Assembly (NCBI GenBank): GCA_008360955.1
Contig: LUCM01001571.1
Coordinates: forward strand, 73,881-137,880
Direction of reading: 5' to 3'
DNA: 64,000 nt
Source of the DNA: Fasciolopsis buskii
Lineage: Eukaryota; Platyhelminthes; Trematoda; Plagiorchiida; Fasciolidae
In this document: in pieces, positions 38,901-53,900 of the stretch
How the letters are laid out: every line of letters begins with the position of its first letter
How positions within the stretch are numbered: the stretch's first letter is position 1
Notes under the pieces: generated by a model
What the model was told of the DNA's origin: nothing
The model's input: the letters and a program-made list of their open reading frames with translations, nothing else
Databases searched by the model: none
Program-made: the position numbers and the translations under genes

Positions 38901-41900
38901 GACGACGTAATAGAACATGTATTCTCTTTTGCGCTTCATTGTGCTTAGTTTCAATAAACGATTGATAAAACACAGAACCATTGGACAGCGAGTAGTAAGT
39001 TCTCACTATTAATAGTCGGCATAACGGGCACATAGCCAGGTAAGCTTATTTATCTCATTTGGTTGAATGGGGTTTACATGAAGCTACATTTTAGAGGCAA
39101 TTAAAATATAACCCTTAGACTGTTGCTGTGATATGATGACACACCAGGCTGATAATAAAGGCTGTGCACAGCAGAACAATCCTTTAAAATGTCTATAAAG
39201 AGCCTAAGGATAAGAAACAGAAAATTTTTGCGTCTATTTCACACAAAACAAGATCTGTGAACAGTATATTTCCACCCTGCTATTATTGCCACAGGGGCCT
39301 ACTGGGAAGCTGTTGCTAGTCACTTGGATCGACCAGGCTGCTGGCCGCCATTTAGCTCCCAGCGCGGTAATCTTGCATGTTGTTGGTTCTATATGCTGAG
39401 AGCTGGCTCCTGAGATTTTCCAGAATTTGTTTAACGAGGCAGATAAGGACGAGGATCTCTGACTTCGTCTTTAACGAAACTGTCAGGTGCCCTAGGCCAG
39501 TTGGGCTGGCTGTTCGTGATCTGCTAATAAATTCAATACTTTCTCCCGATATTTTTAGCCCTGCTTGGTTGCAACTCAATATGTGCTCGAAAATTACTCT
39601 GACGTTTTCCTCGGAATGGTTTTTCCCCAGACGCACCCATCCCTGATAGGTGAAAGATAAATGTGCATTTTCAACGATTCGTAAAACGATTAAAGCAACG
39701 CTGCTGTATTTGTTTTCCATTGAACCATATTGTCGCACAAATCAACGACTACATAAGTGGATTTTCAAACCCAAACATTACCGAATTCAGTGAATAAGCC
39801 CCGTGATGGATGAGATGTCGTTACGAAGCTCAGCGATCAAGTAAGCTCACGTACGCGATAGTTTTACAGACACACTATTCCAATAGTAGCGATTATAACT
39901 CGTAATTAGCGACCGTGAACTTCACACAGGATATCAGACCGGATTAGTCAAAAATTAAAAATAACATTTCAACCGTGATTAATACGTTTCCCATTGCTTT
40001 TCTGTGTAAGGATACCGCCTGGAGTTTGACAGAGAGAGATACTACGATGTCTAACTGTAATATCCGGGCCCTTGAGCAGACGGTGAATCCCCAAACATGT
40101 TCCATGAATAACTATTATAAAGGATAGGTAAGTTGTTTCTCGGTTCTGTGGAAATGCCAAGTAGATTTTGGTTGTCACGATTGGTTTACTGCCTTACACA
40201 CAATGCTTCAGGGTACGTAAAGCGATCCTAGCAAGCTTATTGAGCGAATACCGGAGTGTATCATTCAAGTTTGTAATCACGTGCGTATAGTGCACCTTTA
40301 GATATCTGCAGGGCTTTATAGAGTTAGTTCCACGAGTGCCGATTGTTGATGCTTCAAACATTCAGAAACCGAAATCCTCTCACCCTTTTCCGATTGTAAA
40401 ATTTCTGCGGAAAGTGTAAAACCATTGGAATGAGGAATACTGCCGGTACGGTTCAGTGGATATCGTCCGGGCACTTATTCTGAAAACCAGACTGAGTTTA
40501 AGCTTCAAAATCATGAACGACCAATTAGGTGCTATTAAATTTCAACCGATATCATAAATTTGTAAAATTTAAGGATTCATCCAGCTGCGCAAAGTTCCAC
40601 ATGAGCAAAAACAGTGTTGGTGCTGATATCATATGAACAGTGATTCGAGTCCCACGTGGCTGAACATTGTTTAGTAGTTATATCAGCACAAGGTTTAACT
40701 GAGCCTTCGAAATACTACTCTCTTTACATCAAAAGTCTAAGATTTTGTTTGGTAAGTACTCTATACAAACCGATTTGTCCCTATATTGTATGCCGTTGGG
40801 TACGCTCTACTGGTCTGAAAATCTGTATGGTTCTGCTGTGGTATGATCGAAGCTCTTTTTGGAATTTGACTGTACCAGTTGGCAAGCAATATACAATTTC
40901 GGCCACCAGTGATTCACTTTTGTGGAGAGACCTCATACATGCGGTTAGGTTAATTATGTCACAATATTCGTACTACTCATACCTGAAAAATTCCTTTGTA
41001 AAATTTGTACGGGTTCTTCCTCGTGACCGCGAAATACAACAAAGCCAAAGTGCCAAGCGAATGAATCGCCAATCCGGTAACCACGGTTGTCATGTACAAA
41101 CCCAAAGATGTGGCCGTGTCCTTCAAATTGTCAATCTCCAGCATTTTTCCGAGGATGAGAAAAAATATACCAAACGGTGAATAACTGGAACAGAGATGGA
41201 GAACAAACGAACGGAATTTCCCTTTTGGTTTTAGGAGAGCAATTGGTTCACGAGATCAAACATCTCTCGGTTTGGGTGCTTAGTTGAACAATTAGAATCC
41301 ACCGTACGTATGAATTTTTTCACTGGAGAACTGAATTGACATACCATATGGTCCACTGAGAAAAGTCGATTAGTTAAAGACCTTTTATATATTGATAATG
41401 ATGAACATTCAAAAAGGTGGTCCAAGAAACCATTTTCCTTCCATCTTGTGCACGGACGCTTTGATAAACTACTCAATCTGTCAACGATCCCTGGCACTCC
41501 TAAAGTATGATGCTGTTTGTATCATCTCTGTTCCACTTCACATCAAACGTGACAGAGGCAGTTCAACATCAAATAAAATCTCTCGAGTGGCTGATCTAAG
41601 CGAGTCAGTGCTCAGTGGAAGAGTAAAAACATTTCGAAAACACTTCAGGACATCACTAAATAGAGTAAACAAAGGAATTGATCAACTTGAGTAACATGTG
41701 GGCGAGTGAAACAGTCGAACGAAGTACGAAATTAGAGGCTGCACATAACACCCTACACATTCAATCGCACTGCTCCTTCCCAAACAGAGGATTCGTGGAG
41801 TCGAGAACGGGTCAAACTGTTCGCGGTGGTCTCACAGTTTTGTTTTTAGGGCTAAAGAAATAAACGAATAAGTCAGCAGTTTTACTGATTATATTGTCTT

Positions 41901-44900
41901 GCTTTTAAACAGTAATTATTCACGTGTACATTTTAGACATTTTATTAGAATAAGAGCTAGATACATAGAGGTGGACAGTTTCATGTAACGTGGCTGAAAT
42001 GAGATGGACTGCAACTAGCTAAATCCAACCGGAGGATGTCCCTCAAATGAGAATCAACGGAAAGCAATTTGTAATGGTTGCAAACTCTAGTGTGCTTTAC
42101 AAATCAGGATGATTGTGTTTGGGGCTTTGTGCTAGCTGAGCTTCGCGTGCACACCTGAAATGTTGGTAGGGACCATGATCTTGAGACTTTTGATAATATG
42201 TCGTAGATTGGAACGTCAAACGGAACAGTCGAAGGCCTTCAATAGACAGTGGATCTTTGAGAACTTCCACTCGTTGCCAAATCAGTGTAGTTTCCATTTA
42301 AACAGTATCCGCATTTAATGATGCCATCTAGGCTGAATACAAGCCAGAAAAGATACAATAGTAATCGTTTGACTATCTGAGACTCAATTTTTAAGCATTA
42401 TTTATCTTTGTAACTGTAGCCAAGAAGCAAATTTAAAATGCGTTTCAGATGAATGGTAGCGAGTCTTGACATTGTTCGTATCGAATGCCGCAAATGACAA
42501 AGTAAGCTGCAACTAAATTCCATTGTAGTGGTCGGACAGAAGAAACAGGCACTGACAACAGTTCTAAAGAAGTGAACCAAATCCTAAGGAGAAATCGTTA
42601 ACATCGTTTAACAGGCACCAGGTTTTGAATCTGGCTGGATAGAACGGACGGTTTGATTCGCAATGATCAAATCAAGAAGGTCGCGGAGTCTGGACGTGAA
42701 GGTCGTGGGTGCTTATCCCCCCCCCGTCGGTCAGCTGCTCCAACTAGTGGCACTCTTTTGCCAGCAAACATCGTTCCTGAAAACGATCTGCCCAGTAGCT
42801 TCATTCATAAAGCAGCTGAAGTTAAAGGATAAAATTAAACATCGATTAATGTCCGCTAGAGTCCCGTACAGGGGCTACTCACTAACAGGTGTGTTAATTA
42901 TCATCATTCGTGAAGTTCAAGAAATCGCTGATAGCCAGCACGATCGGCTTAACGAGTAGGTATTTGAAATCTCACTCGCTTCTCCCGGGGTCGCGTCCCA
43001 ACTTGGGTGCGTTGCATGTGCACAGCATACCATTTGAAACTTGGATCAATAAATGGTACAATAGTTCTATGTTTTACCATGATAAGTTGTAAGTTTATAT
43101 CCCATGATGAAACCTTTATTGAAATATGTCAGTTAGGGCTCAGCACGAACTTTGGAATTATACTAAATTGTTCTGTAAAGTTTAATGACAATGTTACATC
43201 AGAACAGATAATAATCAATCACACATGAAACAGAAGCGTACTCCTTTGTGAATATTATAAGCTGTCTTATTCGGACATGATAATCTTCATATTTTCAGCC
43301 CTGTAGTTGCTCTGAACGCGTCAACGTGTTCCGATTCATGAAATCTAAGAGACCATTTGCCTTTTCTCGTATCTTTTGGAATGAGAATCGGACTGGACAA
43401 ACTGGGGATGATGTGTTTGGTAACAATAGGGACAAGATCACTTACAGCATGATTATTTGTACCATTCGCATGACAACCTCGTTGAGAATCGCGAAGAATT
43501 GAACCATCACGATGGCCTTGTCACCCATTTGTCCAAGAACAAGACCAAACATGATGGAAAAAGAGACCAAACCTGATTTGGGAAAAGAAAGGTTGGATTT
43601 GTGAACAAATTTGATTTGTTGGACCACGCGAAGTTGGTACAGATTTCTAAAACAAAACCTACAAATACCTTTTTGAAATGACATCATCAAGCGAATACAA
43701 AGGCACGAATACAAGCGTCCATTGCACTTAGGGGAACGAATGAGTTCCAACGAGCGGGCGTTTAAAATACTCTGGCTAATTCATCTTATTCATTCGAGTT
43801 TAGACATATATAATATCAAGAACGCACAAAAGTGTCCTCGTTGAGTGCAATTGTTGCACTGTCTTAACTGTTGGTTCAAAAGACATCGCCCTAAGCTTAC
43901 ATCAAATCAATCGTGTTTTTTCCCAATGAATGTTGCCCCAAGGAATTGAGGCAGCCACCCACTCACGGGACAAGTTGTCCACAGGAAATCAGCACAATTG
44001 TTTATGAATAATCACAGAGCAAATTGAACAAATTTCACATTTGCCTTCCCTACTTCTTACTCTTCATCCAATGCGCAAAAACTTACTCGGTCTTTCCGCA
44101 TCTGATCTCTTTGAGATCTGAAAACTTCACTCATCACTGCACTTATTTCAAATACAGTCGCCATGAAAGACTCATTTGTTGCTTCTTTTTTGAAGCTCTT
44201 ATGGTTTTGGCCACGGTGAATGGTTTTCTACAACTGATGAGGTTTGAAAATGCAATTGTCCTAACCGCGGTCAATTTGAATGAAAATGTTTTTTTACAAT
44301 TATCCCGGGGCGTCCGGCTTCATGTTAACCTGGTAATCTAGTGCTTGATTGTCTTCTGAAGTTTTTTCACATAAGAACTCTCGATCTGATCAACCGTAAA
44401 GGAAAAGAAAATTGATAGTGCCAGCTCAGCCGTTTAGACAAATATGCATGTGTATATGTGTGTAGTAAGTAGCCTCGAGCAGGAGAAAAGTTAGAGTCCC
44501 GGAAGCAAGCGATCGATTTCGCGGATATTGGTGCTCACCAGACATCCATGCCCGGTACCCATATGTCAAATCATCTATATACGTGAACACTTCGATTTTA
44601 AGTTCTTATCATAATCTTTCTAGGACAGGAGTATGAACGCATTATGAATTTATTTTCGAGAGCTCAGTAGTGATAGCTAGTTTTCCTGCCTGAGTGTACA
44701 TACTACTGACTAAAACTGTACCATCTTCAGCCTCCAGCGTCGTCGTTCTGTAGGTTGGCAGTATTTAACCTAAACAATACAACCAGCAATCATCCTCCTG
44801 ATCCCAAAACCGGGGTCCCGGTTCATTCACTCTCCTATTTTACAAAAGAGATTATCGGGAGAATATATGCACTTATACACACATGAACAGGTTGTGCATA

Positions 44901-47900
44901 AGTTTGCGGGGCATGAATCAGCATCTGCTGAAAGAAGATCCTGGATGGACTTTGCCCGCAGCTTTCAGTAGCATATTTGATCTTTTCGAATTGATTTATT
45001 TGTCTGTCCAACGGCGGGGCGTGCAGGGATGACAATGAAGCGACCTAAACTACTAAGCATACTGCATATCGAAAGGTGGGTCCCCATTCCTCGGGCGGGA
45101 TCTGTTAATCATAGCAGCGCTGTGAATGACATTGAAAAACAGCTTCATTTTCGCCCAAAAAATAAAACAGTGTTCAGACAAGCGACTTGAAAACGATGGT
45201 TTACGGACAATTGCTGAACCTTTTGTCTATTCCGTGTCGATTTGGTTGAACGCTATTATTTTGCGAAACGGTAGGAGTTCAAACCTCGGGTGCCATGGTA
45301 GATATCCGTTACTGATGAGCTCTAATGAGAACGAAATCCGAGTGTGATGCTTCCCGAGTCTAAGGCTTACCCGCGGATCTGAGGTCTTTTCGCTTGAGAA
45401 TGGAATACGGTCAGAGTAAAATATCATCAGCTCCACACACTACTCGCAAGTAGCTGTGAGATGCATACATGATCTGTCACGTAAAATAAGTATGACATGC
45501 TTCAGCGCAGATAGCCTGCAGCGAATTTAAAACGGTGTCTGTCTACTACGATAAACCATATCGACGAATGATTTTTGGTACCAAAAAACTGCAAGATGCA
45601 TTTCGTCAAAAAGAAATGCTGTGAATAGCCAGATGGTGAAAGCAACTTTCCTGCATCACGGTACATCTCAGACATCTGGAAGAAAATAAGATGTCAACGA
45701 AAATCAGCAACAAGCCTGGCAAATAAGTCAATTCTGCAGTTGGTTTGTTTTAGTTGTGCACACAGGAAAGTCAAGAACTAGAAGTTATTATTGGAAAATT
45801 CTGATCTAGGCCGTCGTTGCCGAGTCGAGGTGGGCTGCTCGTCTCACCTGTATGTCGGCACACGACTGGGAGAATTTTCCCACCTTATAATTGCCATTTG
45901 GTAACTGGTCCACTTGGAGCATAATTTCTTTTAATTTCCTAGTTTTTCGTCAAAAGAAAGGAGGCGACCGTTTTCTCCTATCCAAGTACTTCATATCAAA
46001 CATTTGGCCCAATCGTCTGTCGAATTTTTCCTAATCTTAGAACTTCCCTCAGCAGGTGGTAATATCCCCATAGGAATTCCGGTTGAACTGACTGAAGTGA
46101 ACCAGGATCGAGTGGGCTCTAGGTATATCCCACTAGTGTGCCCCGAAAAACAGCAATACTTGTCTTATACCTTCGTCACAATCACTGTCAACACATATTG
46201 GATTTCTACAGACAAACTAGATGCTGTAGTCCTCAAATGAAATATTTATCACCTGTGAACCACTCATGCCTGACCGAATCACCAAGGCACGGACTATTCT
46301 GCAAATGTGCCAAGCGCGCAAAGTGTCCATTGGCAACCAGGTTGCCAGTGTCACAACCGATAGCAAGATGACTTCAGCATTAGCTTAGGTCAGAGCGTTC
46401 GCATCCTGCTTTCCCGGACAAGGGATATTTCCCACTCAGTCCGACGGGCAGGATCTCGTTGCTTGTTTGACGCCTGTGCTCCCAAGACTCAGGATTCAGT
46501 TACGCTACCGAGGAGACAGGTATTCATTTGAATGAATTTATCCAGTTCCAACAGGACAGAAAACATTGTCTGGCGAGAGCTTTATCGCTTTAGTGTGTTG
46601 TAGTCAGTGGTGGTTTTCAAGCAATTCTCAGAATTTTACGGATTATAGAATGATAGTCTGTCCTTTTCAGTCCCATGTTTTCTTTTACGTGTTGTCACCA
46701 TAGTGCATAAAATTCCTCCCACGTTACGTTTTCAGTTATCCTTTGATTTTGCAACAATCTTTTAGGCAATTGTTAGCCAGATTTTTCGGAAAGCTCCATC
46801 GTAGTTGCCAGAGACTTTAACCGTTGTCCCGTTCTATTCACATTTTGCCTTACTTCTACAAAAAACTGTTCAAGCTCCCTCCAATGCGTGCACCATATTA
46901 GGTTGTTTTCTCCTAAACACTTTCCCCTTAACGTATCAGCGATCACACCTAATACGCGAGTCAGAACTCTGATCTATTCACAGTTTGAACATCTCTACTT
47001 TCACTCATTCCCAAGACACCATGTTTCCCCAGTGCGATCTTTCGCCGGGGAAACGATTTTGTACTAAGAAAATCAACTTATGGTGTACCCGACGCAACTT
47101 GCTAACGTGAAATATCTCGCAAACGTTTTAGACTACATATTCAACGAGTTGTCAAGACTTCACTTTTGCCCACAAAGAGGCCTTTGGCCAGCAGCTTCTT
47201 GGGAAAAGGGAACCTGTTTGTGGGCATGGTAGCATAACTGAAATTTAACAGGTCACACCCTCCGTATGAGATGAAATAGAACACCTGGATTCCATGTCCA
47301 CTAACCACTTGTTTGGAACGCGGGGCTGCAAATGTTTGTGATCCGGAATTAAACTACAATACAGAAAAATGAAACCGAATTCGCATTGCCTCCGGAGGCA
47401 TTGAGTAGCCAATTGAGTAGCTGATTCTCGACTTACAGGCTTACCGATAAATCTGGCTTCGTATTCGAATAAAAGTTTTTCTTTGTTTTCAACCCGCTTG
47501 TTTTGCTAAAGCTTGATCGGCACTTGTCTGCATTGCATAACAGCAGCCTTCCACCGAAGAAGACATTCATCTTCTGATTGTGGAGATGCCAGTAACAACG
47601 AGCGGGGAGTCGCATTTCTATTGTGTGGAAGACACTGTTATGCTCAACAAAGGAGAATGTTTATCTCAAAGGATATTTCCTAGTTAATTCGAGATATATT
47701 GTTTGCTTGTTGTTGCCAATTGGGTTTTATTTTGCGAGTCTCTTTCGCCATCTGTAGGTTTGCTATAAAAGCAAAGTTACGTGATATGAAATATCTGACT
47801 TTCGAACGAACTGAATTCAGATGAATTATCTAACGAAATCCCTCATCACATCTCCTGTTGCATTAGCATGCTGGTTCTTCTTGTCAGTTATTTGACCAGT

Positions 47901-50900
47901 TTCATGATAAAATTTATGTTGTAAAACGATCGATTTTTATTCCTCCACCGAGAGTTGAATTTGCTCGGGGTCCAAGATTTACCGTTTACTGGAGTCCAGC
48001 TGCAGTGTGGTCAATCCTTGCGGTTTAATAACCCAGAAATAAAAGCTCGAATGTGACGGGACAAACAATAGCAAAACGAAAGTCCGAATTCCGTCTTTCC
48101 ATCCCGTGATTTTGTTTTGCCGTACCCAATGGCGGATTATGTGATTGGAAGCAGATACGGTTGATCAAACTAAGGTTAAAAAGCTGCAAAACATTTTCGA
48201 TAAATAAGCTGCGAGACACGAGGCAAAAGCATCGATGTAAGGTAACGCTTTCTGTATCGAACCGCCCAAGCAACGTACCTATTTTTCCGTAGGAGTACGA
48301 ACATTAGTAATGCCAAAATTATTCCGAGAGATGAATACGGTCACCGGTTGGTAAACAGTACAGGAATTCTGACGTTATGCGGAAAGTAAATTGCAACACA
48401 CGATATGTGCAGTGTGTCTGAAATTTCCCGAAAAACATTCACCGGTACTCTACACATTTTTCTAGGGAATATTGAGAAATTGATGAAATTCAGCTGAATA
48501 TAGATGAAAGACGGAGGAAACTGATGTACTGTCGATCCTGCCTGGTTGGGACAGTATTAGCTAGCGGTACCGAAGTGATGTAGTCCAAATATGGAGAGTG
48601 GAAAGGGATGCCCTCACAGTGGCATCAGTGCCAATTAGAATAAATCCAGTATACAACCGTAACGAATGGTTCCGCGGGTACTAAGAAACGTACTACTTCA
48701 CTGTTTGAACAGTTACGCATTTCACACGAACAATGGAAGACGCACATTTCGTTAGGTGTTAAGTGCATCACTTGATTCGTTCACGAATTTGAGTCTGAGT
48801 CACTTGGCCGCCGTTGCTTCATCGGTGGCGCTCAAAGTCCATGCACCTCAACAAACACCGATGTGAAATATTTTATCGTGGTTACCCAAAATCCCCGTAT
48901 GTGAGCTTGTTTCTAACTTAATGGGTCCGAAAATTCTGCGCTAACTTTAACCGATTTACAAATATATTGCCACAATTTTCCCTCCTTGACGATTACATCG
49001 ATTTCGGACTTTTCCTGTCTCGCCCGGCGGTTTTCCGTTGTTCAATTTCAGTTGTATCACTTATCTCCGGTCAGCTAGATTCATTGGCCTCTGATCTAAT
49101 CAGAAGCGACGGATAGAAAAAAAACTCGGTTATAAGTCTTGGATACTTTTTCGTCAACTTCTCGCGCGCACTCTTCCGGTTGCTATTTTAAACCAACAAG
49201 AGCAAACCTTGGGGGACAAATTCATTTTTAACTGTTCATTCGGATCTGTTGAACGAGATGTAGGTATTCCGTGCAAGACTTGCCATTGCCAACTGTATTT
49301 GTTACTATATCCAATTTTGGAAAAAATAAAAACCTTACATCTGAAAATGTTACCTAGTCGCCGACACCAAATGGTTTGGCAAAGCACGTTTGATGCAACG
49401 CCTGGCAAAACGCATGGGTAACCCACTTTTTTTTCAAGTAAACTCTGCTACGTACGTTGTCGTGGCTACTAACGAGATCCAAATTATCTCGTGCAGTTTT
49501 GTCAAAAATCTACCGGGACTTTTTGACAGTTGGAAAGTGGTTGCTTTCTCAAATGAAAATACTCTGCGCCCGTAGCCCGAGGTGCATTTTGAAAGAATGG
49601 GGAAAAGTAAGAAAGTGAAATTTATTGTTTCACATTGTTTTTGTTTGAATACTAACTTCGGTTGTAGTAAGATCGCATTGATAAAAACCGATCGAAAATC
49701 CTTGGGTCATTTTGGACAAAGTAATTCGCGAAATGAAAGACAAATGTGCATTGATCAATCCAATACGTACCCCTGCCAAATTCTAGCTTCAGTTATCTGA
49801 ACAAAGGGGAACATGGAGCAGCGTGTATACTAAGTGTTGCTCCTGTTTTCGTGATACTTGTTAAGTAGGACAGAGCTATTGGCGAATTAATTAACTTCCT
49901 TTATCCTTCCGAGTTCCCAACGCAACTCCAATTGTCACAGTCATATCGGAGTAATCAAAAGGAAACTGATCAACTTGTTTCCTAGTTTCCCAGTTCAATG
50001 CGTATTAAATCGTTTCATGGCTTATAAAACTAAGACATCGCCTCGCCATAGCTAGTCTTCCGTGATTTGTATAAGGTGACTTCGCGTTGTTTGCAGCGAG
50101 ATCAAATAAATCTGAATGTTGTTCACTTATTTGTCCGGTTTCTAACCGCATCACAGAAGGAGTGATCCCTTTTGAATGCCGTGGTTGTTCATCTGTCCCC
50201 ATCCTTCTGGGATTGTCTTAATAAGTAAAATTCTAGGATGATGATGATGATGACGACAGAATGTACCGCAGTGTTTTCCTCCAAATATATATGTGCCATT
50301 TTCGAGGAACTGGACGTTTTCGAAGTAATTTGGCAACCTTTAAGCAGTGATATTGGATGTGCATCGACACATTTTGACAAAGTTGTTTATTATGATCGAT
50401 GGCCCAGTGGTTGTCTGGAAATCTCTGTGTAGGACTGTGTCTTCTTGCCGGTCGGTGGTCAACAACGAAATAGTTGAATCACGGGCTGAAACTGTAGAAG
50501 ATTGGTCGATCTAACTACTCATTCATCTCTTCGTCATTTCCTACACTTGACAGCACTGGTTGTGCCACTACCTTTGTACTTCTCTGGGTACATCAAAAGC
50601 CGCTGGGTAATTTCCGTTGCCCAAAGCATTTCGATACGCTAAGTAAACACAGCATGTGCAAAACGGATACGAATAATGCAAATGGTCGGCTTCCAATCGA
50701 TCACTGGAAACCATGATTCTTTCGTCTGAGGATACTTTCAGTCATCGAATCTTTAGGAACTAAAGTTTTTCGAACGTTCAGACAGAACTAAATTTCATAA
50801 TCCCAATAACTGAAGATCTGAATGACAACAAAGAAATGTCCCGCTTGATCTGTCGCCTAAGTTCCAATACACTTTTCAAGAACACATGCCTTGTTTCACA

Positions 50901-53900
50901 ATAACGCAGCATTTGCTAAGGTAGTCATTTTCCGATAGAGCATGTTAAACATTCCAAGAAATGCCTTTTTATTTCGCTCAAGAGCGTGCTACAGTCTGGA
51001 GTAAAAGGTGCTACGTTGCTATTGCTCCTTGTCAACTCGCGGGCTCTGACAGTCAACAAAAAATGACGTTCGATCGCAGTTTTGTTTGAGAGGTTGTGCT
51101 CCGTCTCTAACCAATTGATCGCAGTTGTTGCCTACATGACTTTATTCTTAAACCGTTCACAACGGACAATTTCAGCTAACGGCTTTAATGTCACATTGTG
51201 ATAACGTTTTCCACGGTATCACAATCCTAAACACCTGCGCCTGCACATAAACTCTGTTTGACGTTGTCTGATGGTTTTGATTTCCAATTTCCAGTTGAAT
51301 GTCAAGCTTACAATAGTTCCACACGGGATTGGTAACCTGGACAAAATCGTAGCAGGCCAGTTGGCTGAAACGTGCACCTCTAGCACAGTAACGGGAACAA
51401 GTAAATGTGCCTAGCCCAGATTGACCGTAGTCGTATCTAGCCGTGATCGTGAATATCGTGGTGTGAGTACTTTGACGGTAAAACAAAGTCTGGTTTGCAT
51501 GTGTTCTAATTAATTTGTTATCCAATTTACTGTTATTATCAAGAAGACAGCGCAAGCTGAAAACTACACACAGCAAACGCGACGCTGACACAAAACTTGC
51601 CACCTCAACCAAAACAAACTTTCCTGTTTCTGTCAAATTAGATATTCAGCACACGATAAAACTTACCCCCCTCTCCCCAAATCTTGCAATTTCCAAACAG
51701 CTAGGATTAGTTTTTCTTCTCAGTAGTATGTTTCGTGTACGGATGGATGGATGAACAAAATTTCCCCGGAAGCACACGATCGGTTTTGCGGTTATTGCCG
51801 CTCTTCGCATATGCGTACCCGGTATTCTTCTGTCCAACCATTCCTGTACTAGTGCGTTCCTTTCTTAGTTTCTCACTAGAAGATTGGCCATAACAGCAAA
51901 ACTGGTCTTGTGCTTCTGGGGAAATTTTGTTAATCTATCCGACTGAGAAGAAAAAGCAGAACTTTCGGGCATTGTATCCCCTTTCTGAATACCAGCCTTG
52001 CCAGACGGACGAAAATCTTCCGACGAATAGGCAAGTGATTCTTAAATAAACTTATCGTCCATTCACGCTCCTAATCAATCAAATGAGATTCTAGTGCGCG
52101 GCTGAGATTAGTCTTATAATTAAAACTTTAGTAAAAGTGACCCAATGTCTCAATATCAGATACAGTCGAACGTTTAAGATGGGGAACTCCCCGAGTCTGA
52201 ACACTGTCGTATTTCTACTGGCCTTGGCTAATAACTAAAAATATATCATCACAACCGTTCGCTTGATTCTTACCTTTCCCGGCCTCTTAGTTTTTTCTTC
52301 CAGCATCTTCATTATTTTGGACTTGTTCTAATTCTCTTATTCGTCCCACAATTCACATGCAATTTTAGTTCGCCACAAGGGTATCGAGTTTCCGAGTTCA
52401 CAACGTGTTGCCAAGGTGTCAAACGTTTGTATACTATTCGCTCATTCGTGACAAACTGCGTGCAATCATAGTCTTGTTCTTTTTACCCAGCAATACATAT
52501 GCAAACACCTGAGGCGATTCTGTCAGAAATAGGTTCTTTGGGTTCCAAGTTACACGTTCGTAATTCATTTTGCGGCACTGTTCTGTCGACCTGGCAACCA
52601 AATGCAGAAACATTAAACCGACCACAGTCACACACGATAATCTATGCACATTTTCAGCACATGGCATTGATTTTTTTTCAACAAAATACTTTCAAGCAAC
52701 AGATTGATTAACTTCGAAAGCTTTCATCCCTTTCATCCTCAACCTGTCCAACATGATGATAGCTAACCGACCGTTGTTCGTTAGTAATCAGGATTTTGTA
52801 TGTGAAATATCTTAGACGTTAATCAACTGCCCCCCCCCCATTATTAATAATTGCCATCCTGTAGAAGTTTGATTTTACGGAATGCGAACGACTATCTGAA
52901 CGAATCAATTTACCAAGGTAATAGAATAGCCTAGGCAAGCGGAAAATCAGCCCTTTTTTTAGCTAGGTTCAAGTGAGAAATTGAATCGTATGCAAGAAAT
53001 TGGTGCCTAGTTCTGCTCAAAATTGCAACCGCTTTCTTGTCGACCAGTCAGTAATGCAAGGTAATCTTTGAACTCTCTGAGTAAAGAAATGTGTGAAACT
53101 TATAGCTTCCTTTTATTGGTCCACCGTAGCATGCGAACATATCATGTTAGGCAGCTCTGCCTGTTCACAAAGTATAGAATGAATAGAAATATGAAATGTT
53201 CAAAATCTGTGGATAAAAGTTCTACTTTCGCCGGATCGTTATTATAAATATTGGATATTTGTTGATTGGTAAGTACCCTCTCCTCTGGTACGTGTCACAG
53301 TGTTGTGTCGGTGTATGTGTGTGTGTGCGTCGTAATGGCGGTCGGTGGTAGGTTGAAGGTATGAACCGGACGTTTTTGTGCCAGATGCTGAAGACCAAAT
53401 GTTTGGTCTCTAAAGTTTCAGCCCCATCCCGCGTGTTTCTAGTTGGATGTGCTTGGATCGGTTAGATAGGTAGATAGATAACCCAAAACGTTTGGTCAGA
53501 ATTTATGGAATGACCAACTTACCAGGTGTGCTAAGAAGAAGCCAAGTATCTTCCATGGTCCGCTCTGATCAAACCAGGATATGTGTGGTTCATTCACGCT
53601 GCTGGGTAATTGCCGAGCCCTTCGGCCGGCATAGAATAGGCTACGGGTGCGTCTGGATGAATAAACTATCACGGAATCCTTCGGCAAACGCAATGTGCCT
53701 CTATTTCGTAAGCAAATCAGTGGTGGGCCCTTGAATGTAAAGTGCGATTTCGCACCCCTAAAGGTGGATATTACCACTGCGCTGAGACATCTAATACGAA
53801 TTTCTGATGAACAACAACCTTTGAAATGGACGCCAATAGATAAACCGTTTCCTTGGATTGTGAGTGTCTCAGGTTTGTCAACTTTCTTCCATTTGTATTG

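Noticed and set aside
40656..41180. 174-codon plus-strand ORF
   Set aside because: It lies antisense to transporter exon 6 and has no recognisable domain; the openness reflects the coding strand opposite.
46432..46460. Short match to 61143-61165 (AGTCCGACGGGC and flanks)
   Set aside because: It is too short and unsupported by flanking similarity to call a repeat.
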